From assembly GCA_036346395.1 (NCBI GenBank), contig CM070599.1, forward strand, positions 25,597,232-25,661,231: a DNA stretch of 64,000 nucleotides. The letters are read 5' to 3'. The notes beneath the pieces are model-generated. The model saw only the letters and a program-made list of their open reading frames with translations. It did not search any database and was not told the origin of the DNA. Made by a program: the position numbers and the translations under genes. Below, piece by piece: positions 46,073 to 57,304 of this stretch. This stretch comes from Hsuehochloa calcarea. Taxonomy: Eukaryota > Streptophyta > Magnoliopsida > Poales > Poaceae. How positions within the stretch are numbered: position 1 is the first letter of the stretch; every line of letters starts with the position of its first letter.

Positions 46073-46272
46073 TTACTCCCTAGAGCTATGGAGGAGAATT
46101 CGTCGAGTAGTGACGTTCGTTTCTGGTGAGGTCGTCCTGCTCCCTCCCTCGTTGCCGGGAGTAATTAATTTTGTTTTTTTTTCTTGTCATAATACATGTA
46201 ATTGTGCCATTTCAGCTAATTTATCTGCAGTGAATATACCTGCGAGATAGATGAACTCATGTTCTTATGTTT

Positions 46273-47050
46273 AACCGAACACTTGATAAGTTGGTATGTA
46301 CAACTTGGCGGGGTAAATCATAGTAAAAAAGGCTGCTTGAGCACTTCAAATCTTGCAAGGCAAATGGCCGCCGTGTTGACGTATCTTACCATGTGCTGTT
46401 GCAACTTGCAAGGCAAAATGGGTTGGTGGCAGTGGCCTATTCTTCCTTCTCCTTGTAGCCTTTTGATTTGGTAGTTGGCTGCGTATTCTTGGGAAATAAA
46501 TAAATTTTATAGGGAGGGTGTCCAGCTGTCGGATCCCCTTCCTCACATATACGTGCTATAGTGAACATCTTGTGAGATAGATGGCTCTGGAGGAGTCGTC
46601 TCGCGCAAATCCTTGGAAAAACAAATTCTCCAGAGGAGTGTCGCATCGTAAGACCTCTCTCCTCACCGTTCGATCCCCCACCCTTAGCGCGAGGCACGAT
46701 GAACGACGAACGACGAACGACGGATGCAGAGGCCCTCGCCGAGGCCGCCACCGAATTTATTTCCGTATTCTTGGCCTCGTCTGGTGCTCCCCCGTGGCAA
46801 GATTTCCTCGTAATGGAATGGTCAGAAAATTTTGGAGACCGCGGGTTGATGTGGTCAGAGTGAGCATGCGCGTAGGCTACTTTTCAAAGAAAAAGGAGGT
46901 GAACTACTCCTGCATTCCTGCATTAACTTGTAGCCTCGTAACCCGCGTGTTTCTCGTGAGACAAATCACTAACCAGCCGGAGCCCAATACAGCGACGTGA
47001 CATCTACACGACGCCTACACAGTCCAACAGCAGCACAATCGTGGAATGAA
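46273..47050. other. DNA between the dehydratase gene and the MULE
   Basis: The 3' untranslated region of the dehydratase probably ends within 46073-46270, which is T/A-rich with AATA-type motifs. The rest holds a GC-balanced stretch (46580-46990) with open frames on both strands but no recognisable protein. Confidence 0.4.
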
Positions 47051-47090
47051 GAATTTGTTTTTCCGTATTAGCGCATTTTCGCATGCTATT

Positions 47091-47253
47091 TGACGAGAAC
47101 TGTAAGAGTATTATTCTTCTTCATCCCTTGATCAATTTTTTTTATAATGATTAGTATCTCTTATTTATAATTAGCCTAGTAATCCTACTAGAGTTTTGGA
47201 TAGAGCGTTCATCCATGAATCAGCTGCTAGGCCAAGCCTATGATTTTCCAACA
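47091..47253 (-). repeat. copia-3 left (3') LTR, truncated inside
   Basis: Begins TGACGAGAACTG and ends GATTTTCCAACA. It aligns with the right LTR from AGAGTATTATTCTTC onward, but the central part of the expected start region is deleted. Confidence 0.8.
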
Positions 47254-47548
47254 ATCACCTTTGGTCACCCATCCTCACATGTTCCTGTCTCGTCAAAACT
47301 ATATAAAAAAACCAGAAAAAAAATTTAGATAAATAATACATAATACACGTTCTTGCTGCGTTGCGCAAATTGCCTCGTTAAAAACCTTAGCCGATAAACT
47401 TCAGGAAAACTCGTCAAAGGAAAAATAGTACAATCCACTCAAATTCATTTAATCTCCATGATTTATTCTTTGAGTACTCGATCTTCGTGATCAAATTTCA
47501 ATAATGAGTTCACGAAAATTCTCCCTCTAAATTCTACACTTCTCTAAG

Positions 47549-48932
47549 TCACATCATTCCAATTCCATGTATGCATCCTTCAAAGCTAGACGCTAGAAGT
47601 GACTTAGTGAATAAATCTGTAAGATTTTCACATGATTTAGTTTGTAGTACTTTAATTTTGTCAATCGTTTGCAATTCATGAGCATAGAAGAACTCGTGGT
47701 TGATATGCTTTGTAATATGACTTCTCACATGACCCATTTTGCACTTATGCAACACAAGCTACATTATCTTCATAGATAATAGTGGGGTTTTATGCGGTAT
47801 TCAATCCACATGACCGCTGGATGTGGTGAATCATCCGCCGAAGCTAAGCACATTCTTGCGAGGCCTTGTACAGTGCTATGATTTTCGAGTGGTTCGTTGA
47901 AGTTGATACAAGACTTTGCTTAAACGATTTTCATAAAATTGCAGTTCCACCTCATAGGAATACATAACTTGTTTGCGACTTGGCTGTATGCGGGTCCAAC
48001 AGGTACCCGGCACCGACAAAGCCATTTGTAGATAGGCCTTGGTTCTTTCCGTAGAACAGACCAATGTATTTGCTTCCTTGGAGGTATCATAAGCTATCAT
48101 TTATTCCCTGCTAATGCCTTTTGGTAGGTTCTGCACTAAACCTTGCTAATAGGTTAACGGCAAATGTAATGTCCGATCTAGTATAGTTTGCTAAATACAT
48201 GAGTGCTCCTATTGCACTTAAGTATGGGAATTCCGGTCCCAGGATTTCCTCCCCCCTCTTCTCTAGGTTTGTACGGGTCCTTGTCTTGCTTCAAGGATTT
48301 TTTGACCACCGGCACTTTCGAAGGGTATGACTTTCAAAGCCGAACATTTCTAAAACTTTTTGAGTGTAGGCTGACTGGTGCACTAATATCCCTTCAGGGG
48401 CATGCTCAAGCTGCAAGCCTAGGCAATATTTGATTTTACCCAAATCTTTCATTTCGAACTCCGACTTCAGGTAAGAGCTTGCTTTCTTAATACCTTCCAG
48501 GGTTCTGATGATATTTAGATCATCTTCATACACTGAGATTATACAAAATATATCATGAGATCATCGTATAAATACACAGGGATTATTCTCATTATTCTGT
48601 AGCCTTTCTTGCATAGAAAGCTGCTTCAAACGATTATACCACATCCTGCCTGCTTGCTTAAGTCCGTACAGTGACTTTCTGAGTTTTATAATGTACAGAT
48701 TCCTATTTGCTCTATCTTGGCTCGGGACAGGGATACATTCAGCTACCTTTATATAAATGTTCGAATCCAAGTTTTCATAAAGGTATGCAGTTACCACATC
48801 CATCAATTTTATTTCTAAATTTAAGTTTACTGCCATTGAGATTAAATATCTAAAGGGTGGTTCCGCCCATGACCGGGGAATATGTTTCTTCATAATCAAC
48901 TTCTGAACGTTGAGTGAAACCTTGTGCAACAA
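47549..48932 (-). pseudogene. copia-3 reverse transcriptase and RNase H, broken
   Basis: 48932-48561 has the RT core (FRYLISMAVNLNLEIKLMDV, KSLYGLKQAGRMWYNRL). 48533-48291 starts at the catalytic box, reading YEDDLNIIRTLEGIKKAS, so the usual YVDD has become YEDD. 48100-47549 are RNase H fragments ending NLTDLFTKSLLASSFEGCI. Frames differ between blocks. The closest relative in the window is the copia-1 RT region. Confidence 0.85.
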
Positions 48933-49730
48933 GTCTTACTTTACTTCATTATTTTTATATCTCTTTCGAACAAATACCCACTTATACCCTACGTGGTGCA
49001 CATAGGGAGGCGTGCGGTTTACTGGCCCAAACACATCTCTTTTATTCAGAGATAATAATTCAGTTTTTATTGCCTTTCAATCTTCCCAATATGATCTTTT
49101 CTTGCATTCAGCGAGCGATGCAAGCTCTTGATCAAGATAGATGATTGTGGTCATTTTCTTTGCAAAATAAATATCGACATTGCTGTTGTCCTATTTATAA
49201 ATTCTACCGTGATCATTAAGTTTATAGCTATTTATTTATAGGGCGATTCTTCTAATGCTTCTATTTTCCCGCCATTGCTTCCCATTACGGGGGCAAGTAC
49301 CTTTAGCTTTTTCAGCTCCGATATGTGAGCATACATCCATGCTGATATCTCCATTCGTTGAAATATTCAAATCTGGTATGCCTTTTCTGAAGGTTCCATA
49401 CTGATGCCATGTCTCAATTGGCCCCCCTTCTAGTTATGGGAACTTCAGTGATCGGCTGTGTAAGTTCTTCCTATCCTTTTTCACCAGACGTCCCCGGTTA
49501 CTTGGGATTTGAGGGGCTGAAGTTCTCGTCCTTCCTAAGGACTCAGGACGGGATTATGGATACTTTTTTCTTTCTTAGGTATTTCAACCATCTCCGGTGT
49601 ATTGCGTGTAGGCACATGCGACTTGGTCAGACGGTTAATTCGCTAATGCTTGCAAATCAATTATCTTCTGGACTTCAATTATTTTCTGGACTTCTCTTAT
49701 CTTATGGGAGGCTTCTTCGCCTTGTAGCTG

Positions 49731-50045
49731 CTAGCATCTACAAGCATGGCCAACATTGCTACTAGGAGGCTGTGAGATGTAGTTTTTCCTTAGAATATCA
49801 TCCTGAGCCTCATCAACTTGCATGACGTCAATCAATTCGGCATACTCCTTGTAGCCGTCTTGATGATAGTTGCGTGCGGATTGCACCGCATTCGGGTGAA
49901 AAGTAGAGAGAGTCTTCTCAATCATCTACTTATCCGCGATTACCATACCACATAGTTGAATACTAGTACAAATTTTATACAAATTCTGGCCAGGATGGGC
50001 TAGCTCTTCGAACTCCCGGTTCATGATGTCAGTCATGTACATATT
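49731..50045 (-). pseudogene. copia-3 gag remnant
   Basis: 49925-49731 retains the middle of gag (EKTLSTFHPNAVQSARNYHQ, AELIDVMQVDEAQDDILRKN), nearly the same as copia-1 residues around 145-195. The N-terminal codons reappear at about 50045-49985 after a deletion. The zinc knuckle and everything to the RT linker are missing. Confidence 0.85.
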
Positions 50046-50522
50046 TATTCAAAGAGTTCATAAGATTACTGCTGGTAATTTGCATAAAATAGTTGCAAAA
50101 TTCTCATAATATTCTTCGAACTCCCGGTTCGTGATACCATATTTTTCTATGCATTTATCATGATTCATTACCATCTTCAGCGATTAAAAGTAATATAAAG
50201 AATCACAGATAATCTAAATAGTAAATACAATATATAAATTGCATAGAAATAACCATAACTGAGTTAAACATGCTTTAAATGCTCAAAACGATTCAAAATT
50301 GAATTCCTGAGGCCCTTTTTAGCTGGAAAAATGAATTTTCAGTGAATTCTGCAATTTTCAGGGGCTAAACCACTAAATTTCAATCTGGTAAATTTTCATG
50401 CAATTTCAGGGGAAAAAACCCGAGGGTCTTCTCACAAAATTTTAATTTTTTCCCCTTTTTTTCCTCCGGATTTGTCTCCTGTTTTTTTTTCCTTTTCACC
50501 GGGAACATCATTGGGTCGGGCC

Positions 50523-52091
50523 TGTTGGAAATATACCCTAGAGGCAATCATAGAGATGATTATATTTCTTTATGTTCATGATATTGGATAATATGTTATC
50601 ATGTTCCTTGAATGAATCATCAGTTATAGATCAATGAGTATGTGACTTGTTGGTGAAACTCATTAACTTATATGATATCAATCTAAATGTATCCTGGTCA
50701 AATGTCACTGGTCGGAACAACCGTGACTCTACGACCAGCACATGTATTGATTGATGGCCGTGTTTCACCGGTCATAGATATAGAGATATCGAATCAGTAA
50801 TGTGAGCACATGTTAGAGAACATGGAGCTGGATAGACCCATCATTGAGACACTATTGAGATTGTTATGAAGCTTTGTGTCATTAGTTGGTCTCAAGTAAT
50901 GATGATGTATAATCCTTAGACCTGAGATCAGCATGGTTTCCTACATGTATAATAGCACTCTTAGGGGTTGCCAAACGCTACTCCGTAATTGGGTAGTTAT
51001 AAAGGTAGCTTTCGGGTATGCTATGAAACATGCGGAGGAATGTGACTGGTCGAGATGGGATTTGCCCCTCCTAACATAACAGGAGAGATGTCTCTGGGCC
51101 CATCGTGGTGATCGGATAAAGAAAGTGCATGGCCATGCCACCAGTGGTCGAAGTGTCGACCGCATGATGTTATCCGACACTCGATCGAGAAAGTATTGAA
51201 CAGTCCATGGATTACACCATATCTCACCTGGAGTTCAACCAGACATCGTGAGGCAAAGGGAGAATGCATGAGTAGGTCACTTAGTTCGATCGATTCTGGA
51301 TCGTCGTATGGAGATCGATCCGTCGTAGACTAGTCGAACGTAATCACAGACTGGTCGTATAGAGATACGAACTGATCGTAAGTGATGAGGACATGATCAT
51401 AGATCATATTACATTAAGGTTCGTCCGATATATTATTTGTGTACTTGGGAATCGTTACGTGCTGTTAGGTGCCGCTGACGACTAGTGGTCGGAAAAGAGT
51501 TTCTGAGTCACAACCAATCGCACAAGAACCTGTAGGGTCGCACACTTAAGGGGTTAGGGATTTGATTTGGATGATGATCTGAATTCATATAGGATATAAG
51601 TTCCTAATGGGCCTCGAGTAAGAGACCCATCATGGATGCCTATATAAAGAGAGGCGGTGGCATAGGGTGAAACACGGTTTTTTAAAGTACTCCCGAAACC
51701 CTAATAGCCACGCCATCCTCAACCACGTTGCCGGTGCTAGCACACCAGCGCGCTGTGTTCCAACCCCGTATGTGTGGATACCTCGGAGGTGCTCTTGCGA
51801 AGCATCAGCACTAGAACGATCCGTAACTCGTGACGATCACCGGAGCAGGAGGAGAACTTACGAGGCGAGTTCGACTACTCGGAGGAGCAAACGTGAAGCG
51901 AGTAAGACTACTCGGAGGAGCAGTCGCGCGGAGAGTACGACTATGACCGCATCTATTCGCGACATCGACTCTACTTCCGCTACGAGTCGGCGCGTCTAGC
52001 GGTAATCTCGTGATCTATTACTTGCGGAGGTTCCTTGGTTGCGGGGTAATTTTTGTTTTGTGCTATCGTAGCGCCTATCCGTAACCCTTCA
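50523..52091 (+). mobile_element. Solo LTR of a Maximus/SIRE-type copia element
   Basis: Starts TGTTGGAAATATACCCTAG, the well-known start of this LTR class in grasses, and ends ACCCTTCA. Flanks are GGGCC (50518-50522) and TGGCC (52092-52096), a TSD with one mismatch. A TATA box (TATATAAAG, 51641-51649) sets the plus orientation, opposite to its host copia-3. No internal region is present. Confidence 0.82.
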
Positions 52092-52830
52092 TGGCCCATA
52101 CGTCCCATTCGGCCGGATCAAAAGGGGTGGGGGTTTTAGGGTTCCCACATTCCCTGTTCTCAAAGCCGATGGCTCAGGCGCTCAACTGGGAGGCGGCGCG
52201 GCGGTGCGAGAGCGGCGGGAGGCGTGGCGCTACGAGCGCTCCATGCGAGAGTTGGCGCAGCGCGCGCGTCGGCCGGGCGTGGCGTCGCGGCGGCGGTGCG
52301 GTTGAGCTCGATGGTGCGGCTTCGCGGCGCCGGCGATCGCAGCCAGCCGAGGCGACGTGGTGGCGCGGAGGCGCTGCAAGCACGGCGTGCTGTGGGCGTG
52401 ACCGCGAGGGCCAGCGGTGCACGACACATGTGGTCGGGCGGCGGGAGGCATGCGGGTGGCGCGGTCGTTCGAGGCCGAGCAACGCAGAGGGCCTGTGCGA
52501 GAGGCAGAGCCGAATGCGATGGCAGCCTTATGGGGTTGCTCGCGAGAGGTGGAGTTGGCACCATGCGGGGCTGCGGCTCACTCGTGCATGGGACGAATGC
52601 CATTTTTTCTATTGCTCTGGCCATTTTTCTTGCTTCAGCAACGTGCGGATGGTGCGGCCACATGTGGGCGGCCGAAGGGTGTGGCCTCATTCAGGCGGTG
52701 GCGGCTGAGCGACGCGTGTGCCCGTGTAGGGGCCGACGGTGGCGCTTGAGGTGGCTTGGTGGCCTTGGCGAGGTGGCCGTGGCAATGCTGTCGCGATCTT
52801 GGTGTCGGGCTTTTTTTTTTTTATTGCTCA
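52092..52830 (-). other. GC-rich leader insert of copia-3
   Basis: Occupies the same position as the GC-rich leader of copia-1 (17640-18340) but with visibly different sequence. Overlapping Arg/Ala/Gly-rich frames on both strands match no domain. It ends at a T-run (52811-52823), after which the leader again matches copia-1. Confidence 0.5.
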
Positions 52831-53190
52831 TCCAATGAATTGTGCAATCAACAATACCTTTTACTTTCAACCAATCATCCGATTGGAAATATGCCGGCGA
52901 CTACAAGTCAGCCCGTGGAGATTAGATGGATTTTGCAATGTATAATCTATAGTGCAATCATCATCTGCTCTTTCACGCAACCCACCGATCTGCTTGGACG
53001 GGAACTTCAGGTCGCCTCGTGGTAGATTAGAATGGATTTGTACCGTAGAAAATCTCTAGAAATCCAAGTTGCAGAATTGAAAGCGATCTAAAAAATGTGA
53101 TTCGATCTACGAGCGTCGTGGTACGACGGTTAACTTTTGATCCGAGTAGAGTAGTCCTAGAGGTAGCTAGAGTCGATCATGCTGATAACG

Positions 53191-53458
53191 TGTTGAGGAA
53201 CCGTCGCTGGCGAGTCCAGTCCGAATGATCACATCATAGTCAAATGTAGAATCACATTAACAATACAAAAATAAATAGTAGATTGAACACATAGAAAGAC
53301 AAAGGTGTAGGGGTATTCTTCTTCTTTATTCTTTTTCAAGCGATCAACGTTTTACAATGACTAGCACCCCCTATTTATAATCCACAGACTCTGCTAGGGT
53401 TTTGGATGGGGCGCCCACCCATGGGCCAACTACTGGGCCAAGCACATGGTTTCCAATA
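53191..53458 (-). repeat. copia-3 right (5') LTR
   Basis: Begins TGTTGAGGAACCGTCGCTGG and ends GGTTTCCAATA (expected CA mutated to TA). Minus-strand TATA (TATAAATAG) at about 53371-53379. The primer-binding region beside it reads CGTTATCAGC on the minus strand. Confidence 0.88.
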
Positions 53459-54130
53459 CTATTTACAAGAATGACCGTTGCGGAATTTTTTTGTATACAT
53501 ATCGCACTGGCGCATGACCACGGTGCGGAAGGCTCTCCCCGCCCACCACGCGCCTCCTCTCGCACGGCCGCCGTGCGGTGGCCGCCCGCCATGTGTCCCT
53601 CCGCGATTATGGTTTTAGCCCTAATCAGCTGATTAGAGTTTCGGCTATGTTTGTAGGATTTTCAAAATATAGCAAATGAGGTCAAAAATTATAAAATTTT
53701 ATGTGAATGCTCCTATCATGGTGTACTTCATTGTGTTTTTCTCTAATTTTACTCGTTCTGATTTTATCTCGTAATTTCATTTAAGTGTATTGTTTGTAGG
53801 AATTTGTAAATATAGAAAATGAGCTCAAAAATTATAAATTTGTTTTAAAGGCTCCTTACACAGTGGACTTGATTGTGTAATATTTGGACAATTTTATATG
53901 TGTTATGAAATTATCTCGAACATTACGGATTTAGGTCTCGAAAATTTAGATTTTAGGTTTTAGAAATTAGGGTTTCACACACAAAGTACTCATAACAAAA
54001 TTACGGTTTCCAATGAAGTTACAAAGAAAATTATCGACATTTCAAGCGTTATAAGTATTAGAGAAACGCGTGCAAGTTTATGGCAACCGGGATGAAGGAG
54101 GAGGTGGTATTATTACATGTAACTCGATCA

Positions 54131-54436
54131 AATAAACATTCTTTGTTAATTTATCAGTTTAATATGGATGATATTCTTTAATACTATATTGTACCACAGG
54201 CTAGATAAGCTTGTACATAAACCGAGGGAAATATGAGGCATGCACATCATTTAATGATGTATCGTAGCCTCCGACTCGTGTGTGTTTCGAAGGCTACGAT
54301 ACATCGTTATATGATCTGCATATCACACATTTCTCTTAGTTGGTTCGTGTACAATCTTATCTAGCCTGTGGTACAATACAGTATTAAAGAATATCATCCA
54401 TATTAAACTGATAAATTAACAAAGAGTGTCCTATTT
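54131..54436. repeat. Long inverted repeat, about 140-base arms
   Basis: Sequence from AAATAAACATTCTTTG at 54131 is mirrored by CAAAGAGTGTCCTATTT ending near 54436. The outer 70 bases of the arms (CTTTGTTAATTTATCAG to AGGCTAGATAAG) are almost identical. The inner parts are less so, then GATGTATCGTAGCC matches GGCTACGATACATC close to a loop of about 15 bases at 54278-54292. It lies inside the MULE and codes for nothing. A foldback MITE is the likely nature. Confidence 0.85.
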
Positions 54437-54479
54437 AACAATGTTATTCATGAGGGTAGTTGGATATATCATCTATGCA

Positions 54480-55160
54480 ATGATGTGTGCAACTAGTCTC
54501 CACGGCACCATAGCCAGTGCCCCTTGCTCAGGGCTGCCCACGGTGGCGATGAGTGTTGAAGTCGTCTATGTCTTGCGATACCATGATGTAAGTGGATCGT
54601 ATAGTAACAAATGTAACAAGGATGTAAATTATAGATAACTCAAGTCTTCTATACGGATTGCGCCCGGGCAGCTAGATACGCTACGACGTCGGCTGGTCTC
54701 GGTCGAATGAGCCTTCCCCTCCCCTTATTGTGTGACTCCTCACGTCGGTGTCATATGCTGAAGTCGTTCATGGCCTACAATTATATGATTTAAGTGCACT
54801 ATACAATGCAAAATATAACAATGATGTAAATTCTACATAACTCACGTTATCGATATGGAGTACGCTCGGGCGACCGGACACGCTATGGCAGCCGGGCTTA
54901 GCCGCAGGAGCCTTCCCCTTCCCCTTGTCCTGGGACTCCCCATGTCGGTGTCGTGTGTTCAAGTCTCCCATGTTCTGCGATACAGGCTGAGCGATAGCAT
55001 GTTGTTGGAAGAACGAAAGAGCAAATACAAAATTAGGATGCGATTTGTACGTAACCTACCTGTCTGATATGGAGTGCTCCCGAGTGATGAGAGAAGCTAC
55101 GACGATTGTCGATTTCAGTAGCAAGAGCCTTCCCCTTGTCCGCCTGGTGAGTCCTAGGCT
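54480..55160 (-). repeat. Degenerate tandem repeat of exon-like units in the MULE
   Basis: Three to four units of roughly 200-215 bases. Each on the minus strand has an RHRHGESQDKGKGKAPA- or DKGKALATEID-like coding stretch with CTTGTCC-rich DNA, then a possible GT donor (GTGAGTTATG, GTAGGTTACG) followed by an AT-rich stretch containing TACATC. Units lie near 54500-54600, 54650-54790, 54840-54980 and 55060-55160. They resemble repeated small exons with introns at the 3' end of the transposase gene. Confidence 0.6.
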
Positions 55161-55199
55161 CCTCCAGTGCCTCTTCAGTTGGGTCAGGGTTGGGTACGT

Positions 55200-56870
55200 A
55201 AGGTGTCCAACGCTGGAAGGCCTCAGCTCGCCATAGAAAGTTCAGCATGTACTCCTGCTGGATGAATATCTTATTGTACATCTCAGGGCCATCGATCCAC
55301 TAGAAGAAGTGGCAATGCATCTCGGACTACCATTACACGGGGATGCAATTAAAAATTTATGAAAATCAACGTAGAGAGAGAAAAATCGATATGTGCAAAA
55401 GAAACAGTTACGAGGCTTGTGCAGGAGTACACAAGTGGAGAGCATGGCTTGTCCAGGAGCTTTGGCTTGTTGCAGGTGCATGTCGCAATATCACCTAGGG
55501 TGCATGCCTGTTTCCTTCCCCCTGGCTGATGTTGACGTATTTCTGCTGAAGCTTGATCTCGTACTTCCTCCTGAGGCCATCGATCACCTAGATGTCGTGC
55601 ATTCGGGTCTTCTCCATGTTCTGGTCCATGTGCCTCTGCATGTTCTCGGACCACTGCTTGCATTCATCCATATGTTGCTTAGCTGCGGTGGCTCTATTGA
55701 CAAAATAATCAACAATGCGAGTCCATGTCTACTTGACGATCGCGGTGATAGGGAGGCACCACACACTTTTGAGGACGCTGTTGTAGATCTTGGACATGTT
55801 GGTCATCATAATCTCATACCTCGCACCGTCTGTGTCACAGAGAAGGGATCATTTCTCCAATTCAAGAGAGTGGCCATGAATCCACTCCGAGAAACTTATG
55901 GCACTGTTGGGTTGCTCTCCCTCCAGTACCTCTGGAGTGGACTCCCTTGTATGCCTTATAGTCTGATGCTCGAGGTCTCTCCAGATGGACTCAAACTTCT
56001 GCCTCTGGTTCTGCAGACATAATGCCTTGAATGTCTTTATAACTTGCTGACTACGAAATCGTGTGAACAAATTAGATACAAGATGCCTCATGCACCACCT
56101 GGATCGCACGTCGTTCCACTGGTGAGGGGATCCGTCCCATTCTGCATGGTGTTGATGGCCGCCAACAACCCAGCATTGCGGTATGTGATTAGGCATATGT
56201 TGCACCGGTCTCCCACCACCGCCCTCTTCACATTTGCTAGGAACCACAGCCAGCTGGATGTGTTCTCGCTCTTCACAATGGCAAATGCCACCGGGAGAAG
56301 CTGGTCATTCGCGTCGGCCGCCACCGCAGTGAGGATAGTGCCCTTGTACCTCCCCGTGGGGAAAGTGTCATACATCATAATCACAGGACGACAAAACTTG
56401 AAGCCCTTGATGGCCTGAGCGAAAGCCCAAAACACCCAATCCAGTATGAAGCAGTTGGGCCCTCTCTCAGCATCTTCACGGTCAAACTTACTTATGTACA
56501 TGCTAGTGTTTGATTAGGCAATCTGGCGAAGCAATCTTGGCACAAGGTTATACGACTCTTCGTTTGTCATGTACATGGACTCGATGACCTTCTGCTTGGC
56601 TCGTCAGATCTTGCTGTAGCAGACTGGATAATCAACGAGATTGGCGACTTCCGACATCCGCATCTTGGGGAAGACACACATCCGCCTCAACTGGGGGCTT
56701 GATGAGATTTGCAACATATGCGGAAGTCTCGTTCCGATGTCGCCGCCAGGGCTCGCTAAGCTTGCAAGTGTGGTCAATCAACGCTTTGATCGTGAATTCC
56801 AAGTCGAAGATCTTTACTCGGTGAGCACAGACCTTGCCATACTGATAACCACTACACTAATTATGACTAA
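55200..56870 (-). pseudogene. MULE (MuDR-type) transposase, degraded
   Basis: The minus frame 56501-56088 is the MULE transposase core: FWAFAQAIKGFKFCRPVIMM, then YDTFPTGRYKGTILTAVAAD, LLPVAFAIVKSENTSSWLWF and ICLITYRNAGLLAAI. Functional relatives read ..DGTHLYGKYKG.. and ..ISDRH.GI... The first catalytic Asp may survive (YDTF), but the second is replaced (ITYRN). Upstream, 56600-56500 preserves VIESMYMTNEESYNLVPRLL. Downstream, 56247-55849 has SRWCMRHLVSNLFTRF and KFESIWRDL, and 55700-55550 has DYFVNRATAAKQ and HMDECKQW. Stops and shifts occur throughout. It is the only DNA-transposon gene of this class in the window and lies inside its own inverted repeats. Confidence 0.85.
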
Positions 56871-57304
56871 TTAATTACTACTACGCTAATTAATTACCAC
56901 TAAACTACTCATTACAATTAATTAATTACCATGAAACTATTTAATTACGCCTACTAAATTAAGACTGATTAACTACAACTACAGTAATAACGACAAAGAC
57001 ATCCGACAAATAATTACCTACCTTCAGGGGGAAGCAATAAAAAAACCCGAGCAACGAGAAGCAATCAAATTATTACTCTCCATTTTTTTAATTATGTCAC
57101 GTTCTCTTAGCTCTCAGCGACGAGCACGAGAACGAGAAGCGAAACACAATTAAGATGAGCGATGAGCGACTACGAGAGTTCAGTATTTATAGTCGAGCGA
57201 AGGAGGAGCCACTGCGTTCGCGCCAGGAATTCCGGATGCGTTGTCTACGCGCATGACTGCGTGAAAGGGGGGACAGCCATGACAAAGTGACAGATGTGCG
57301 AAGG

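Larger units (their letters stand above)
47091..53458 (-). mobile_element. Ty1/copia retrotransposon 'copia-3', internally deleted
   Basis: The TSD CTATT is exact (47086-47090 and 53459-53463). The left LTR (47091-47253) has lost about 100 bases; the right LTR (53191-53458) is nearly complete. Internal sequence is collinear with copia-1 (RT/RNase H, linker, gag stub, GC-rich leader, conserved AT-rich leader). A segment equal to roughly 14520-16560 of copia-1, coding for integrase and protease, is gone, as is part of gag. It could not encode its own mobility even if the frames were open. It carries a foreign solo LTR at 50523-52091. Confidence 0.93.

Noticed and set aside
52091..52838. Two plus-strand frames of about 205 codons
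   Set aside because: They fall in the GC-rich leader of copia-3. Translations are compositionally biased and overlap in several frames and strands.
54131..54436. A microRNA gene
   Set aside because: The arms are too long and too perfect and lie inside a transposon. A foldback element is the simpler reading without small-RNA data.
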